Source: Deltaproteobacteria bacterium
GTDB lineage: Bacteria; Desulfobacterota; Syntrophia; Syntrophales; Smithellaceae
Reading direction: 5' to 3'
Assembly: GCA_017860985.1 (NCBI GenBank)
Contig: JAGFXG010000055.1
Coordinates: 1 to 11,661 of the forward strand
DNA length: 11,661 bases
The stretch's first letter is position 1, and every line of letters begins with the position of its first letter. The notes under the pieces were generated by a model. The model was given only the letters and a program-made list of their open reading frames with translations. It ran no database searches and was not told the DNA's origin. This document shows positions 1-6,972 of this stretch, in pieces. Made by a program: the position numbers and the translations under genes.

Positions 1-250
1 TCACATTTTCTTGATTCTCTTCACTTTTGAGAATATTTCCCTGTGCCTTCGCGTAAATCTTCAGGGCGGAGTTTGAATAGTGGCTCCAGTAGAAATAGAT
101 TCCCATGACAAGGATCACGGCGCATAGAAACGCTGATGAGGTAACAATCACCCGGGTCTGATTTTCAGAGATATAATCGCCCAATTTTTCAAAGGTGGAT
201 TGAAACGCATCCGGACTTTTCAGATCTTTCTTAGATAACTTTTCAGACAT
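1..250 (-). CDS. TPR/YfgM-like single-pass membrane protein (N-terminal part; runs off left edge)
   Basis: The ATG is at 248-250 and the frame stays open to base 1, giving 83 residues with the C-terminal part missing. Residues 1-33 are charged and hydrophilic (starting MSEKLSKKDL), residues about 34-55 form one hydrophobic helix ending in Tyr/Trp, and then a polar helical stretch begins (ALKIYAKAQ). This layout, a short cytoplasmic tail, one anchor and an extracytoplasmic helical domain, fits the TPR_21/YfgM-like tetratricopeptide proteins, which are linked to periplasmic folding or envelope maintenance. The TPR part itself lies outside the window, so the family is inferred from the layout. 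It starts 1 bp after the thioesterase stop. A clear ribosome site (AAGGGG) lies inside the end of that gene, so the two are probably translationally coupled. Any other membrane-anchored protein of similar shape remains possible. Confidence 0.7.
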   Translation of the reverse strand, partial: MSEKLSKKDLKSPDAFQSTFEKLGDYISENQTRVIVTSSAFLCAVILVMGIYFYWSHYSNSALKIYAKAQGNILKSEENQENV

Positions 251-251
251 A

Positions 252-671
252 TTATTCCCCTTTATTGATATGATATTTTTCGGCCAGTTCCAGCAGCAAT
301 TTTGGTATTCTGCGAATCTTGCCCTCATTGCTGGTACAGGCGTGAATGGTGTAACCCTCCACTAAAAGCTTTGAACGGTTTTCATCCCAGATTCTGGAAT
401 TGAATTTAAGGCTTGCCCTTTTAATGTAATCAAATCTGGTTTCGATCGTCACCAGATGATCATATTTGGCAGGAGCCAGATAATGACAGGCTACTTTGGT
501 CAGCGGAAGAAGGAGTCCCAGTTCTTCCAGGTCTGCATAGGTCAGTCCCATTTGTCTCATCAGTTCATTTCGTCCCAGTTCGAACCAGCGTATGTAATTG
601 GTATGGTAGACGATACCCATAGCGTCTGTATCTGCATAAATTACGCGAACTTTTGTAAAATTACTTTCCAA
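252..671 (-). CDS. YbgC/4HBT-type acyl-CoA thioesterase (TTG start)
   Basis: A 139-residue single hotdog-fold protein of normal family length. The N-terminal signature runs from residue 12: YADTDAMGIVYHTNY. Asp16 matches the catalytic Asp of 4-hydroxybenzoyl-CoA thioesterase and YbgC, and His23/Asn25 follow in the usual helix. Family members hydrolyse acyl-CoA thioesters in the cytosol; the chain-length preference cannot be read from the sequence. The start codon at 669-671 is TTG, not ATG. It is supported by TGGAG placed 8 nt upstream and by the family N-terminus beginning only a few residues before the first strand. The next Met (residue 18) would remove the catalytic Asp. The gene overlaps the end of the phosphomutase gene by 11 bp. 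Its place after hom and the ApgM-like gene is a neighbourhood I associate with Deltaproteobacteria, but no pathway link is evident. Confidence 0.9.
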   Translation of the reverse strand: MESNFTKVRVIYADTDAMGIVYHTNYIRWFELGRNELMRQMGLTYADLEELGLLLPLTKVACHYLAPAKYDHLVTIETRFDYIKRASLKFNSRIWDENRSKLLVEGYTIHACTSNEGKIRRIPKLLLELAEKYHINKGE

Positions 672-1890
672 GAAGGCTGCTCCAGTCCGTAATGAATTTA
701 TCCATCAGCAAATAGCCCGGTGAAACCAGAAGACCGCTTTCTCTGGCGGCGGATTCAGTGAAGGGACGTCCGGATGCCTTGTTTTCATCATTGCTGGACG
801 ACAGCACCGCAAAAGGACTCGGGTCTCCGACATGGGTTTTCAGGTCAAGTGGTGTCGGGTGATCGCTTAAAACCAGAATTCGATACTCTTCCCCCAGTTT
901 GCTGATGTTATTGATGATCGGCCCCACTATTTTTTCATCAAAAAATTCAATGGCTTTGATTTTACCATCCGCATTGCCTTCATGGCCCATTTCATCAGGA
1001 GCCTCAAGATGCAGAAAAACGAAATCCATGAACTTCAGGGCGTCCAGCGCCATTTTTGCCTTGCCTTCATAATTGGTGTCGATGTATCCTGTTGCCCCTT
1101 CAACACGCAACGGTTTTAATCCGGCATTCACTCCCAGTCCATTCAGGAGATCGACGGCCGATATCATGCCGCCTGTCAGATTATATTTTTGGGTCAAAGG
1201 CACAATCTGCGGCTTTTTCCCCTGCCCCCACAGCCAGATGGAATTCGCCTGCTTTTTGCCGTTCTCCAGGCGCCTGAGGTTGACCGGATGGTCCTTGAGG
1301 ACGTCTGCCGCCTTCCTCATGATCTCTTGAACTTCCACAGAAAAATCCCCGGACGGAAGATAGGGCAGGATCGCTTTCCCCGGAATATCATGAGGCGGGG
1401 TTGTCTGCGGAGATCCGGCCGCGCTTTTCCAGACCATTAAATGACGGTAACCGACGCCCGGAAAAAACTGCACCTGTGATGAGCCGATGCTCCTGTTGAT
1501 ATGCTGGATAATTTCCCTGGCTTCAACGGAAGTAATGTGCCCGGCTGTGAAATCATCCATGAAGGCCTCATCCGTATCCAGGCTGCCGATGGTTACGAGA
1601 TTGCAGCGGTATGCGATATCATCTGGCTCCAGTTGGATTCCCATGCTTGCGGCCTCAAGAGGCCCGCGGCCCGTGTAAGTTTCCTCAGGATTGTATCCCA
1701 GTACACTGAGATTGGCTACATCCGACCCCGGAGTGTACCCCGCGGGAACGGTATCCACAAGTCCCAGGGTGCCCTGGCCGGCTATTTGATCCAGAAAGGG
1801 AGTCAGCGCGCACTCAAGCGGAGTTTTGCCCCCAAGCATCCTGCTCGGGTAATCCGCCATTCCATCTCCCAACAATACGATATATTTCAT
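661..1890 (-). CDS. ApgM-like alkaline-phosphatase-superfamily enzyme; probable homoserine kinase, alternatively cofactor-independent phosphoglycerate mutase
   Basis: A 409-residue protein of the archaeal-type 2,3-bisphosphoglycerate-independent phosphoglycerate mutase family. Visible metal and nucleophile positions are Asp9 (LGDGMAD), Ser56 in TPGSDVANLS, Asp299 and His303 (APDEMGHEG), Asp343-His344 (LSDHPTP) and His353. The full two-metal phosphotransferase site therefore appears intact. Two functions are possible. The family name implies 3-phosphoglycerate/2-phosphoglycerate interconversion in glycolysis. A bacterial subfamily (TIGR02535, 'proposed homoserine kinase') has instead been assigned to homoserine phosphorylation in genomes lacking ThrB. 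The gene starts 22 bp after the hom stop codon, so its substrate would be the product of its neighbour; I favour the kinase role by inference. The ATG at 1888-1890 has only a weak GGA site 7 nt upstream, which suggests coupling to hom. The 3' end overlaps the thioesterase start. Confidence 0.85.
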   Translation of the reverse strand: MKYIVLLGDGMADYPSRMLGGKTPLECALTPFLDQIAGQGTLGLVDTVPAGYTPGSDVANLSVLGYNPEETYTGRGPLEAASMGIQLEPDDIAYRCNLVTIGSLDTDEAFMDDFTAGHITSVEAREIIQHINRSIGSSQVQFFPGVGYRHLMVWKSAAGSPQTTPPHDIPGKAILPYLPSGDFSVEVQEIMRKAADVLKDHPVNLRRLENGKKQANSIWLWGQGKKPQIVPLTQKYNLTGGMISAVDLLNGLGVNAGLKPLRVEGATGYIDTNYEGKAKMALDALKFMDFVFLHLEAPDEMGHEGNADGKIKAIEFFDEKIVGPIINNISKLGEEYRILVLSDHPTPLDLKTHVGDPSPFAVLSSSNDENKASGRPFTESAARESGLLVSPGYLLMDKFITDWSSLLGK

Positions 1891-1912
1891 TTTATATTCC
1901 AGTCATCTTATT

Positions 1913-3223
1913 CTAGCTTAACTCATCTTCAATGCGTATCAGCATGGTTTTAGCCTTGACAATGTCAAGCCTGTCTATTTTCTTTAACGCCTGGCGTACA
2001 TCCTTTTCTTTCGCCTTGTATGTCGTCATGACAATCGGTACGGGTCCGGCTTCCTGCCTGGCCTTCTGGATAACGGATGCCAGGCTTATATTGTTTTCTC
2101 CGAGAATGCCGGATATTTTTGATAAAACACCCGGGCGGTCCAAAACGGAAAACCGAAAATAATACTTCGTTTCGATATTGTCCATCGGGATCAGGTTAAT
2201 GTCTTTCATGCCGGTTTCGGTAATGGATCTCAGCGGCACGCGCCCGGAAATACCTTTCATGACATTACGCGCGCTGTCAAGAATGTCGCTGAAGACAGCG
2301 CTTGCTGTCGGCATCATGCCCGCACCCTGCCCGAACAGAAACACCGGACCGGATGCGTCTCCGACCAGATGAAATGCGTTATAGTTCCGGTTTACGTTTG
2401 CCAACAGATGCCCGGATGAAATCATTGTCGGATGGATTCTTGCCTCCACCGCACTGCCCTTGAGCCTGCCGATAGCCAGCAGCTTGATCCGGTATCCCAG
2501 CTCTTTTGCAAACGCAATATCCTCGCTGCTGATTTTGGTAATGCCCTCGACGTAAATATCTCCAAGGCTGACTTTTCTGCCATAAGCCAGTGAAAGGATG
2601 ATGGCCATCTTGTGCGAGGTGTCAATCCCTTCGATGTCAAATGTCGGATCCGCTTCGGCAAAGCCCAGCTGCTGCGCTTCTTTCAAAACGGCGTCGAACG
2701 GTTTTCCCTCGTCAGTCATTTTGGTTAAAATGAAATTACAGGTTCCGTTCATGATGCCGATAATGGAGTTGATATGGTTGGCAACCAGAGCTTCTTTAAG
2801 TGTTTTGATGATGGGAATCGTCCCGCCTACACTGGCTTCGAAACCGACGTCTACATTTTTTTTCTGGGCAGCCGGGAATATTTCATTGCCGTAAGTTGCC
2901 AGCATTGCCTTGTTGGCAGTGACGACATGCTTCCCTTTCTTGATGGCCTCCAGCACAAATGTTCTTGCCGGTTCATAACCGCCCATTAGCTCAATTACGA
3001 TGGAGATTTCCGGGTCATTGATAATATCCCGCGCATTCGTCGTCAGGACATTTTTTGAAATTTTAACGCCGCGTGATGTGGTGATATTCACATCGGCAAT
3101 CTTCTTTAAGACCAGTTTTGCGCCAAGTTTCTCTGAAATGAGTTTCTCGTTTTGCCCCAGGAGCTTTACGACACCTGTCCCGATATTTCCAAAACCAATC
3201 AGACCGATCGAAATCTTTTTCAT
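1913..3223 (-). CDS. hom: Homoserine dehydrogenase with C-terminal ACT domain
   Basis: Reduces aspartate semialdehyde to homoserine with NAD(P)H, the branch point to threonine and methionine. The 436 residues have the usual monofunctional layout: a Rossmann nucleotide loop GFGNIGTG (10-17), the conserved TANKA segment with Lys105, NGTCNFIL (159-166), and the substrate segment EADPTFDIEG (190-199) with Asp201 and Lys205 as likely catalytic residues. An ACT regulatory domain occupies about 354-428 (FSVLDRPGVLSKISGIL), suggesting feedback by threonine or another amino acid. The frame can be opened three codons earlier at a GTG (3230-3232), but that GTG lies inside the Shine-Dalgarno GAGGTGA. The ATG at 3221-3223 has this site at proper spacing and begins directly with the Rossmann strand, so I chose it. 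No aspartokinase domain is fused. It is probably the first gene of an operon with the ApgM-like gene. Confidence 0.96.
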   Translation of the reverse strand: MKKISIGLIGFGNIGTGVVKLLGQNEKLISEKLGAKLVLKKIADVNITTSRGVKISKNVLTTNARDIINDPEISIVIELMGGYEPARTFVLEAIKKGKHVVTANKAMLATYGNEIFPAAQKKNVDVGFEASVGGTIPIIKTLKEALVANHINSIIGIMNGTCNFILTKMTDEGKPFDAVLKEAQQLGFAEADPTFDIEGIDTSHKMAIILSLAYGRKVSLGDIYVEGITKISSEDIAFAKELGYRIKLLAIGRLKGSAVEARIHPTMISSGHLLANVNRNYNAFHLVGDASGPVFLFGQGAGMMPTASAVFSDILDSARNVMKGISGRVPLRSITETGMKDINLIPMDNIETKYYFRFSVLDRPGVLSKISGILGENNISLASVIQKARQEAGPVPIVMTTYKAKEKDVRQALKKIDRLDIVKAKTMLIRIEDELS

Positions 3224-3235
3224 GATGATCACCTC
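3221..3235 (-). promoter_or_regulatory. Ribosome binding site that decides the hom start
   Basis: On the minus strand GAGGTG is followed by ATCATC and then ATG. The upstream in-frame GTG (3230-3232) is part of this Shine-Dalgarno block, so it is unlikely to serve as the initiation codon. The favoured start is the ATG at 3221-3223. Confidence 0.7.
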
Positions 3236-3290
3236 ATATTCTAAGAAAACGGAAAAGCAGACACCTTCAGCGCCGCTTAAAATTTAATTA

Positions 3291-3318
3291 CCTATAACAA
3301 AACCCGACGTTTTGTCAA
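3291..3318 (-). promoter_or_regulatory. Sigma70-like promoter for the hom operon
   Basis: On the minus strand there is a perfect -35 TTGACA (3313-3318), a 16-bp spacer and a -10 TATAGG (3291-3296), four of six matches to consensus. The predicted transcript would have a leader of roughly 60 nt before the hom ATG. This sits in the 136-bp gap between panE and hom and suggests that hom starts its own transcription unit instead of relying only on read-through from panE. No T-box or leader-peptide attenuator is visible in the short leader. Confidence 0.55.
3297..3315. repeat. Perfect 7-bp inverted repeat filling the hom promoter spacer (candidate operator)
   Basis: The arms are ACAAAAC (3297-3303) and GTTTTGT (3309-3315) with a 5-bp centre. 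The repeat covers the whole spacer and overlaps the last three bases of the -35 box on the minus strand. It could bind a dimeric repressor or activator. As RNA from panE read-through it could also form a weak hairpin, but its stem is A/T-rich and no U-tract follows, so a terminator role is less likely. Confidence 0.5.
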
Positions 3319-3359
3319 TTATATAAGAGATGAAAGCGAATATATTGATGCTGGGGAAA

Positions 3360-4277
3360 TCAACGGATGATCTGCTGATAGACTTCATCGTGCAGCGGGG
3401 TAGGAATTCCTGATTCCCTGCCTGCCCGGCATAAAAATCCCGTCAGGGCGTCAACCTCCGTTGGCCTGCCTTTTTCTTTATCTAGCTGCATGGAGGTTTT
3501 TGCGTCGAAGGCAAAACGGCCGGCCATTTCCATCGTCCGGTCGATCGCATTTTCAGGCAGATAGACATTCCTGGCCCTGGCGACAGCCTCAACTTCTTCC
3601 ATCATTCCCCTCAGTTTTGTTTTAAGCGCGGCATCTGCCAGAAGGGCGCCGTATGTCTTTCCGGTGGCCGCCGTAAGCGATCCCAGCGGACACATCAGGA
3701 GATATTTTTTCCATAAGGCTTCAGATATGTGACCTGTCAATTGTGCGTTGATTTTCGCCTGCAGCAGGATATCCAGGACATTGTTGTATTTAAGGGATGA
3801 TTGCTCGTCGTTAGTGCCAAAAATCAGTTTGCAGGCCCCGTCTTCCTGACGGATGACTCCCGGCTTTTCAATATGGCTGATAATATAGACACTGCCGTCG
3901 ATGATGTCTGCATCCGGCAGAACAAGTCGCAGCCTTTCAGAGCTATCCACCCCGTTGAGGAGAGGGATCACAACGGTTTTTTTATGAATGTTTGGTTTTA
4001 CACACAGAGCCGAGTCCTCCAGTGAATAACTTTTAACGCATAAGAAAACAAGATCAAACATGCCGGCTAAAGCCGGATCATCCGTGGCAATATTCGGCCA
4101 TGCGACATAATCGCCTTCCCGGGTGAATAACTTCAGGCCGTTATGCTGGATTGCTTGCAGATGCTCTCCACGGGCGATGAAGATGATTTCATGAAGGCCT
4201 GTGGACGCGTACTCTCTGGCGAGCTTCCCTCCGAAATATCCCCCGACTCCCCCTATTCCGACAATCGCGATTCTCAT
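3360..4277 (-). CDS. panE: 2-dehydropantoate 2-reductase (ketopantoate reductase)
   Basis: Reduces ketopantoate to pantoate with NADPH in the pantothenate/CoA pathway, in the cytosol. The 305 residues match the usual length. The N-terminal Rossmann loop is GIGGVGGYFGG (7-17), followed by the family's CVKSY (Lys82) and PLLNGV with Asn108. Lys191 in ALWKKYL and Glu274 in RPTEVD fall where the E. coli PanE catalytic Lys176 and Glu256 lie. Arg36 after the second strand fits NADPH preference. The start ATG (4275-4277) overlaps the stop of the upstream glycosyltransferase by 4 bp (ATGA). The best purine-rich site, GAGGA, is about 13 nt away, so coupling to the upstream gene is likely. Some members of this family act on other 2-keto acids, so substrate identity rests on motif conservation. 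Its operon partners are not pantothenate genes. Confidence 0.9.
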   Translation of the reverse strand: MRIAIVGIGGVGGYFGGKLAREYASTGLHEIIFIARGEHLQAIQHNGLKLFTREGDYVAWPNIATDDPALAGMFDLVFLCVKSYSLEDSALCVKPNIHKKTVVIPLLNGVDSSERLRLVLPDADIIDGSVYIISHIEKPGVIRQEDGACKLIFGTNDEQSSLKYNNVLDILLQAKINAQLTGHISEALWKKYLLMCPLGSLTAATGKTYGALLADAALKTKLRGMMEEVEAVARARNVYLPENAIDRTMEMAGRFAFDAKTSMQLDKEKGRPTEVDALTGFLCRAGRESGIPTPLHDEVYQQIIR

Positions 4278-5971
4278 TTGACTGTTCTATCCTCAGCAGA
4301 GAGCCTAAAGAGCACATAACCCCGGTCTGCAAAGAGCCTTTCAGTTTTTATTCCCGTCTGATTCAGTTTTGCAAGGTAGTACTCCGTCGTAATGCCGACC
4401 TTTATGTCTTTTTCCTGAAACAGTTTTTTTAATCCCTCGGGATAATGAATACTGCTGTCGACGGTTTTACGACGGGAATAGAAATTCACACTTGGCCGGC
4501 TTCCGGCTTCCAGAAGCACAATACGGCCGTTATCAGGAGTTTGGAGAGCTGCCTGTTGGGCCACTTGTGTGAGAGGGCGGTTAACGAGGCTGTCATACAC
4601 GGGTATGCCGACCATGAAAAGAATTCCGGTAACCACCAGAGCGGAGATGGACAGCGCCGTAAAAAGCAACGAAGGTGATTTCTTTCTGCCCGCGATCACC
4701 AGAAAAACGGCTGTCACGATAAAAATCGCACCGCAAATATAAGGCGTGTATCCCAAATGGATGGGCAGTGCCAGAACCGGCGCTTTCAGGGCTTTTTCCC
4801 CGAGCAATTGCGGCAGATGTGCCACGATTGCAGGGGCGATAAAACAAAATATGCCAAGCCCAAGGACGAGGAGCACCGCAGAAGATGTTGCTGTCCGCCA
4901 GCCGTATTTTCCTGTTATTTCCTTTTGGTCAAAGAGGGTGGCTGTTAACAGGGCAATGCCGGGCAGGGCCGGGCAGATATAGTTCGGCAGTTTGGTGGCG
5001 GCGATGGAGAAGAAAATGAAGGTGACCAGTGAAAACAGGAGAAAGAACCGGAGGAATCGAACACGCTCGTTTGAGGAATCCCTGTATTGACTGTGATAAG
5101 CGGCAAGCGGTGTAAAGGCGCTCCAGGGCATAAAACCGGCCAGGAAAACAACCAGATAGAAATATATCGGTCCCGAGTGGCCCTCCATCGGTTTCGAGAA
5201 ACGCTGAAAATGATGTTTTATGAAAAGCTCTTTCATGAAAGAAAAACCTTCGGGATGATTGAATCCCAGAAGAAGATACCAGGAAAAGCCGATGGTAATC
5301 AGGATAATGATTCCCGGAATCAGCCATGAAGGTTGAAAAAGAACGCGCAACCGGCCAATGGTCAAAAGATAAATAAATACGGTAACAGCAGGAAAGAGTA
5401 TACCAATGGCTCCCTTCGTGAGCATGGCAAACCCCGCAAACGCGCAGGCGGTCCAGAAATAAAACGTGCCGGATTTGTTCTGCGACGACTGCTCTATTGC
5501 CTTCCAGGCAAAATACAGGCAAAGCGTAAAGAAAAGTGTCAGCAGCATGTCCGTCATGGCTATGCGGGACAGATAAACAAAAAAAATGGAACTGCCCAGA
5601 ATAAGTGACGCCCTGAAAGACGTTGTTGCTCCCAGCGGTTTTTGGCCGATCAGAAAGATCAGGAGGACCAGGGCGATTCCCGCCAGCGCATTGACAAAGC
5701 GGGCCCCGAAAGCGTTTATGCCGAATAATGAGTAGCCGAGCATCTGCCCCCAGTAGAGCATGGGAGGTTTTTCAAAATTGTTTTCACCGTTTAATGAAGG
5801 GACGAGATATTCATTCTGAGTGAACATCTCGCGGGATATCTCGGCGTAAAAACCTTCGTCATAATCAATGACGACAGGTTTATGCAGACCGGCCATGTAC
5901 AAGATGCCAAACAGGGTCAAAAGCAGCAGAAACCGGGCAGTGTTCGGGTTGTTTTTGATGAGAGATTCCAT
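4274..5971 (-). CDS. GT39/ArnT-like polytopic membrane glycosyltransferase
   Basis: A 565-residue integral membrane protein of the GT-C fold (PMT/ArnT superfamily). The first membrane helix spans about 13-29, followed by the periplasmic loop motif YDEGFYAEISREM with Asp38-Glu39 in the place of the catalytic acidic pair. EKPPMLYW (67-74) then binds the phosphate-sugar donor in known relatives. Many further hydrophobic helices follow, including a typical KLPNYICPALPG segment, and a soluble domain at about 455-565 has the size of the ArnT periplasmic domain. Family members take a sugar from a polyprenyl phosphate and attach it to lipid A, another glycolipid or a protein on the outer face of the inner membrane. 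The acceptor cannot be read here. The upstream GT2 enzyme, 15 bp away, plausibly makes the lipid-linked donor. GGAAG lies 9 nt before the ATG. I avoid the symbol arnT because aminoarabinose genes are absent. Confidence 0.88.
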   Translation of the reverse strand: MESLIKNNPNTARFLLLLTLFGILYMAGLHKPVVIDYDEGFYAEISREMFTQNEYLVPSLNGENNFEKPPMLYWGQMLGYSLFGINAFGARFVNALAGIALVLLIFLIGQKPLGATTSFRASLILGSSIFFVYLSRIAMTDMLLTLFFTLCLYFAWKAIEQSSQNKSGTFYFWTACAFAGFAMLTKGAIGILFPAVTVFIYLLTIGRLRVLFQPSWLIPGIIILITIGFSWYLLLGFNHPEGFSFMKELFIKHHFQRFSKPMEGHSGPIYFYLVVFLAGFMPWSAFTPLAAYHSQYRDSSNERVRFLRFFLLFSLVTFIFFSIAATKLPNYICPALPGIALLTATLFDQKEITGKYGWRTATSSAVLLVLGLGIFCFIAPAIVAHLPQLLGEKALKAPVLALPIHLGYTPYICGAIFIVTAVFLVIAGRKKSPSLLFTALSISALVVTGILFMVGIPVYDSLVNRPLTQVAQQAALQTPDNGRIVLLEAGSRPSVNFYSRRKTVDSSIHYPEGLKKLFQEKDIKVGITTEYYLAKLNQTGIKTERLFADRGYVLFRLSAEDRTVK

Positions 5972-5986
5972 CTTCAGATGCTTCCG

Positions 5987-6766
5987 TTACGAGTCAAGAA
6001 GATATTTTTCATAAATTTTCCGGGCGGGAGTGCGCAGATATAAACACAAAGTAAGAAATTCACCTCCCCCTTTTATAAAATGCTTTGGCTTGATGTTTGA
6101 GCCCTGCACGTCAAACCACTCATCCAGAGGACATTCTATCCATCGGGAACTGATTTCAGCCAGAGTTTTTCCCGTGACCATGGGAAACCTGGCGAACATT
6201 TCAACATCAAACGTCCATTTAACCTTGAATGGTTTTTGAAAAACCTTCTTCAGGGAATCAGATGCTCTGAATATTTTGGCGCCGCACTGGGTATCATAAA
6301 TATTGATATTCAACAAAAGCGAAGCACAGGTGGCAAATAGTCTCCCTAAATAGTGCCTCGCCGCTTTTCTCTGTATATTGCGTCCGAGAAGTCTCACTCT
6401 TGAACCCATAACGATTTCTGCGTCTCTGGAATCCAGTAGACTGCAGAAGACTTCGATGGCACTAACCGGTGTTGCCAGATCAGCATCCCAGTATCCTATG
6501 TTATCAAAAGAGCCTTCAAGAGACTTGAGCATTCCCCTGCGGACGGCCTCGGCTTTACCCGAATTTTTCTCCAGATTTAAAATCTCAATCTGATGAGTAT
6601 TCTTTTCTTTCAGGGATTGAAGAACATTGAACGTATCGTCTGTGCTGCCGTCGTTGACAAAGAGAAAGGACAGATTTGGATCCTTTTCCAGAGCACCCAG
6701 GAAAGCTTCCGCTTTAATTCGTTTTGATTCATTATAGCATGGAACGACGATTTGCGTCTTTTTCAT
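5987..6766 (-). CDS. Family 2 glycosyltransferase, dolichyl/polyprenyl-phosphate sugar synthase-like
   Basis: The 259-residue GT-A protein opens with IVVPCYNES (6-14), followed by FVNDGSTDDT (36-45) and the DXD-type metal site WDADLATP (93-100). The last motif, DADLxTP, is typical of Alg5/DPM1-like enzymes that move glucose or mannose from a nucleotide sugar to a polyprenyl phosphate. GSRV and DTQCGAKIF, also common in that group, follow. There is no C-terminal pair of membrane helices, so it would act as a soluble or peripheral protein on the cytoplasmic face. The frame can begin three codons earlier (ATG at 6773-6775), but that ATG has GGG directly against it and no spaced ribosome site. 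The ATG at 6764-6766 has GGGA 8 nt upstream and gives the normal family start, so I prefer it. It probably supplies the donor for the GT39 protein encoded next; the sugar is unknown. Confidence 0.88.
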   Translation of the reverse strand: MKKTQIVVPCYNESKRIKAEAFLGALEKDPNLSFLFVNDGSTDDTFNVLQSLKEKNTHQIEILNLEKNSGKAEAVRRGMLKSLEGSFDNIGYWDADLATPVSAIEVFCSLLDSRDAEIVMGSRVRLLGRNIQRKAARHYLGRLFATCASLLLNINIYDTQCGAKIFRASDSLKKVFQKPFKVKWTFDVEMFARFPMVTGKTLAEISSRWIECPLDEWFDVQGSNIKPKHFIKGGGEFLTLCLYLRTPARKIYEKYLLDS

Positions 6767-6775
6767 TGAATCCAT

Positions 6776-6958
6776 CCCGTGACAACATTCATAATCACCC
6801 GTTTTTCAGATGCAGACCTTATCACGAGCATCATCCAAAGACAAAATAAATTTGTGTTTGTTCAGGGTATTACTGAAGAATAAACCAATTCATGAAAACA
6901 GTAGGTTGAAAGCCTGTCATCCAGGACAGGAAAAGTGCATTATTTAATTTAATTGATT
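6776..6958. other. Intergenic region between recG and the GT2 gene
   Basis: A 183-bp A/T-rich gap with no open reading frame I can support. Its recG-proximal end holds the inverted-repeat system described separately. I found no convincing -35/-10 pair for the GT2 gene on the minus strand, so whether the glycosyltransferase cluster has its own promoter is undecided from sequence alone. Confidence 0.5.
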
Positions 6959-6972
6959 TCATCCTGTCCTGG
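6913..6972 (-). repeat. Competing inverted repeats around the recG stop codon
   Basis: Arm C at 6962-6972 (TCCTGTCCTGG on the plus strand), inside the last recG codons, is perfectly complementary over 11 bp to arm B at 6921-6931 (CCAGGACAGGA). The 30 bp between them include the recG stop codon. Part of arm B (GACAGG, 6925-6930) also pairs perfectly with arm A (CCTGTC, 6913-6918) across a 6-nt loop. In recG mRNA the order is C, stop, B, A, so the two hairpins exclude each other. Neither is followed by a U-tract, so a standard rho-independent terminator is not evident. mRNA 3'-end protection or a protein site is also possible. Confidence 0.6.

Noticed and set aside
3255..3285. A weak stem (AAGCGG with CTGCTT) in the hom leader that might be an attenuator
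   Set aside because: It needs a G-T pair and a 12-nt loop, lacks a U-tract, and no Thr/Met-rich leader peptide is present.
3319..3324. A second, perfect TATAAT on the minus strand upstream of the hom promoter
   Set aside because: No -35-like hexamer lies 16-18 bp upstream of it (AATATA or TCAATA only), so it is more likely chance in an A/T-rich gap.
4929..5522. A long open frame (197 codons) inside the GT39 gene
   Set aside because: It lies in another frame of a well-supported membrane protein gene, and its translation has no domain and a cysteine/proline-rich random look.
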